Source: Eutrigla gurnardus (taxonomy: Eukaryota > Chordata > Actinopteri > Perciformes > Triglidae). Taken from it: a stretch of 64,000 nucleotides of DNA. The notes under the pieces are model-generated. The model saw only the letters and a program-made list of their open reading frames with translations, was not told the DNA's origin and searched no databases. The position numbers and the translations under genes are program-made. This document shows positions 35,905 through 64,000 of this stretch, piece by piece (the first letter of the stretch is position 1; each line of letters opens with the position of its first letter). The stretch lies in assembly GCA_963514095.1 (NCBI GenBank), contig OY741272.1:24011230-24075229 (forward strand). The letters run 5' to 3'.

Positions 35905-37068
35905 TCAATCGGAGCCCATCCTGGACCTGCGGACCACCGCGGAGGCCCGCCGCCTTCTCACAGTCGCCCGCAAGGTGACGCCCTCGTTTAGTTTAAACCG
36001 AGCGATGCCACCCGCCTCATCCAGTTTCTTGGCACTGCAGCACGGCGTCGGGACCTTCATAGTGTTGCCGAACTTGGAGTAGTCCACCGCGTACATGCCG
36101 TCCTCCTCGGAGACTGTGGGCACGAAGCGCTGCCCCCACAGGATCTCCTCCGACACGTAGGAGGTCCTGGCCTGGGTGGTGATGCCCGTGGTCTCCACAA
36201 CCCCCTCCAGCACCGCGATCACCTCGATGTCCTGGTGCTGCAGCTCAAACGCCGACAGCTCATACAGAGGGCTGTGCTGGTCGATCACGTGACAGATTAT
36301 GAGAGGGGACACCAGGAAGACGCCGTTGGTGCCCACCGGGTTGTCCATGTGGATGTCAATCTGGTCCAGAGGCACCACCTCGCCCTCCTCGGTGGTGCTT
36401 CTCCTGACCACCTGCAACCGCACGGTGGCGCTGATGATCATGCTTTTCCTCAGATCCCCGATGCGGATCATGAAGCACAGCTTGTTGTTTCGCACGGAGA
36501 TGACCGCGTGCTTGCTGAAAATGAGCGTCTCCGCGCGCCGGTTGGCCTGCGCGGTTTTCATGAAGATGCAGCCGAGCATGATGGCGTTGATGACCAGTCC
36601 CACGATGTTCTGCACGATCAGGATGACGATGGCGGAGACGCACTCCTCCGTGATCATCCGGGCCCCGAAGCCGATGGTCACCTGGACCTCTATGGAGAAG
36701 AGGAACGCGGAGGAGAAGGAGTGAATGTCCGTTACGCACGGGACAAAGCCGCCCCCTCTCTGGTCCAGGTCGCCGTGCGCGAAGGCGATGAGCCACCAGA
36801 TCATCCCGAAAAGGAGCCAGCTGCACAGGTAGGACATGGTGAAAATGATGAGCGTGTGGAGCCATTTTAAATCCACGAGAGTGGTGAAGACGTCCTGCAA
36901 GAACCGACCCTGCTCTCGGATGTTGGTGTGCGCTACGTTGCAGGTGCCGTTCTTGGCGACGAAGCGAGCTTTACGCGGTTTGGCGTTGAACAACTTTGGC
37001 TGCAAGACATCCTCAGCCAGACGTGTGAGCAAGTAATCCTCAGGAATTATTCCTTTGCGGGACAACAT
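35905..37068 (-). CDS. kcnj11: ATP-sensitive inward rectifier K+ channel Kir6.2 (intronless)
   Basis: This is the pore subunit of the KATP channel, which assembles as four Kir6.2 with four SUR1; ATP closes it and PIP2 opens it. The 387-residue frame has an N terminus MLSRKGIIPEDYLLTRLAED of Kir6.2 type, a slide helix with DLKW (66-69), TM1 about 70-97, the filter TIGFG at 131-135, TM2 about 144-170 with the rectification site N161, and a cytosolic domain with ATP/PIP2-site residues R51 and K186. Blocks such as IREQGRFLQDVFTTLVDLKW, IFSKHAVI and VETTGITTQARTSY are kept. The C-terminal RRRR near 371-374 can serve as an RXR ER-retention signal. An in-frame stop at 37081-37083 fixes the start; human Kir6.2 has 390 residues. 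The residue after GFG is Ala, where mammals have Gly. Placement directly 3' of abcc8 favours Kir6.2 over Kir6.1. Confidence 0.93.
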   Translation of the reverse strand: MLSRKGIIPEDYLLTRLAEDVLQPKLFNAKPRKARFVAKNGTCNVAHTNIREQGRFLQDVFTTLVDLKWLHTLIIFTMSYLCSWLLFGMIWWLIAFAHGDLDQRGGGFVPCVTDIHSFSSAFLFSIEVQVTIGFGARMITEECVSAIVILIVQNIVGLVINAIMLGCIFMKTAQANRRAETLIFSKHAVISVRNNKLCFMIRIGDLRKSMIISATVRLQVVRRSTTEEGEVVPLDQIDIHMDNPVGTNGVFLVSPLIICHVIDQHSPLYELSAFELQHQDIEVIAVLEGVVETTGITTQARTSYVSEEILWGQRFVPTVSEEDGMYAVDYSKFGNTMKVPTPCCSAKKLDEAGGIARFKLNEGVTLRATVRRRRASAVVRRSRMGSD

Positions 37069-37083
37069 AGCGCTCCCATACTA

Positions 37084-38011
37084 TGGACCCACAGCCCTTT
37101 TTGGCGTTTGAATCTTCTGATTCGTCTCTGTCCTGCTGAAGATGAATTACTGTCCTCCTAATTTCCTTTTACTAATCGGTCAGCTCCTCGGCAGCTGTCG
37201 GGCGCAAGGACGAGAGTTGTTGTCGTCCGTTTTCCTGGAGGTATGCGCGCTCCTCACGTTGCCTCCAGATCAGGCGCTCCACAAACGTGAAGTCTCAGGA
37301 GAATATTCTTCTTGCAGCTCCGCAGCTGCCGCCGTCACTCACACCAACACACACCAACACACACCAACCGGGCAATAGATGCGCCAAAACCGCCTCGTCC
37401 TGTCCACCCACCCGCCTCGGATATTCAGTGAGATGTACAATGTCAATGCGGGAAGCGTTTACGGGCCACCTGAGCTGAGTTTGATCACCTTTTGGATGAG
37501 AAGGCAGGCTTTAGTGGCGCAGTTAGTCTGTGCTGACCTCGCCACTTCACCACAGCTCGGTAACGTGATATAGGGACGCTGAGGTGGAGAGGTAGGCCTG
37601 CTCCCTCCCTCCACTATCTCTGTGGTGCCCTTCCTGAGATTTTCAATGAGAATGCAGGAGTGGCCCATTACGCATTAAGTCTAGAGGCCTCCAGGCAGCT
37701 CTGAATATATAATGGATTAAATATAGGGCACTCTACAACTAAACATCTTCAGCCATAAACTTCACCTTACATGAATAGAAAGTGGGCTCTTCACCCGTAG
37801 AACCATTAAAAAATATATCTGGGCTTCTTTCCACACCAGCCTGCTGTGTCCTCTGATATCCATATAATATTCTCATATCACATGTCATAGCAGCCACTCA
37901 TCCATTGTTGTGTTTCCGGCTCTTTGGCTCGTCTACAGCCTGCTGTCATTTGTTTTGTACAGCTCACACAAGCACAAAAAAACACTTAAATCATTTAATG
38001 ATAATTTATGT
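37084..38011. other. kcnj11 upstream region / abcc8-kcnj11 spacer
   Basis: About 0.9 kb lies between the kcnj11 start and the end of abcc8. It must hold the kcnj11 5' UTR and promoter. It has a (ACACCAAC)n-like stretch near 37340-37368. I see no TATA box or exon I can support. Confidence 0.5.
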
Positions 38012-38017
38012 TTTATT
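38012..38017 (-). terminator. abcc8: abcc8 poly(A) signal
   Basis: TTTATT on the plus strand reads AATAAA on the abcc8 strand, 132-137 bp after the abcc8 stop codon. It implies a short 3' UTR (about 38000-38148). Confidence 0.6.
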
Positions 38018-38148
38018 AACAAAGAATTAACATTTTCATTATGTACAAATATTATACAACATGATTGAAAAATAAATGGAATATATATATATTTCATTGG
38101 ACAATTGCACTTTGAATGTCTTGCTCTAAAGCTTCCCGTCCTCTTGTG

Positions 38149-63787
<25,639 letters not shown>

Positions 63788-63957
63788 CTGAGAGTGGAAG
63801 GCATGAGGATCAATGAAGGCAAATACATTTTAACTGGAAAATGTGGAGTGAAAGATTTCCAAGGCGGCGGTCTTCAGTTACACAACGTGAGAATGACGTA
63901 ACTGGAACGCTGACGTTCAAACGATTAAGTGAAGGAATTTGCAAAACAGCACATCTC

Positions 63958-63960
<3 letters not shown>

Positions 63961-64000
<40 letters not shown>
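63961..64000. repeat. (TC)n microsatellite at window edge
   Basis: A TC run that continues to the last base of the window; its true length is unknown. Confidence 0.95.

Noticed and set aside
36235..36870. A 211-codon frame on the plus strand across kcnj11
   Set aside because: It is the complement of the highly conserved Kir6.2 coding sequence; its His/Asp-rich composition is a shadow effect.

Overview
The window is nuclear DNA of a bony fish, most probably a spiny-rayed (percomorph) teleost. It carries vertebrate multi-exon genes with GT-AG introns, compact introns full of long CA/GT microsatellites, a tRNA-derived SINE family with a GAGAGAGGGGG/TGACATG tail of the kind common in fish, and several non-autonomous hAT-type DNA transposons. 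No prokaryotic, organellar or viral gene is visible.

Layout. Positions 1-13.8 kb hold no recognisable gene and serve as the upstream flank of mob2. A CRE/GC-box/CCAAT cluster at 13.79-13.84 kb precedes mob2 (+ strand), a MOB-family co-activator of NDR kinases, with five coding exons from 14,006 to 26,298 and a 3' UTR ending near 27.85 kb. A 63-bp minisatellite follows (27.95-28.9 kb). From 29.8 to 35.7 kb lies a repeat island in which three hAT-like elements are nested inside one another, each still flanked by its own perfect 8-bp target-site duplication, together with SINE copies and two arrays with a period near 177 bp. Directly beyond it, on the minus strand, are kcnj11 (Kir6.2, intronless, 35,905-37,068) and, 1.08 kb upstream of that, the 3' part of abcc8 (SUR1). 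I rebuilt thirty consecutive abcc8 exons (38,149-63,787); they encode 1,131 residues to the stop codon, and all reading phases agree. The first roughly 450 residues (TMD0, the L0 linker, start of TMD1) lie beyond the right edge.

Function. kcnj11 and abcc8 encode the pore and the regulatory subunit of the ATP-sensitive potassium channel, which couples cell metabolism to membrane potential in pancreatic beta cells and neurons. The tandem same-strand arrangement is the one known from mammals. mob2 is convergent with them and functionally unrelated.

The window holds no wholly new gene system. The points most worth a second look are the nested transposon island, whose outer end lies only 175 bp from the kcnj11 stop codon and may supply its poly(A) signal; two phase-neutral micro-exons in NBD1 of SUR1; a SUR2-like linker inside SUR1; a G-to-A change beside the Kir6.2 selectivity filter; and long TG tracts close to abcc8 donor sites.
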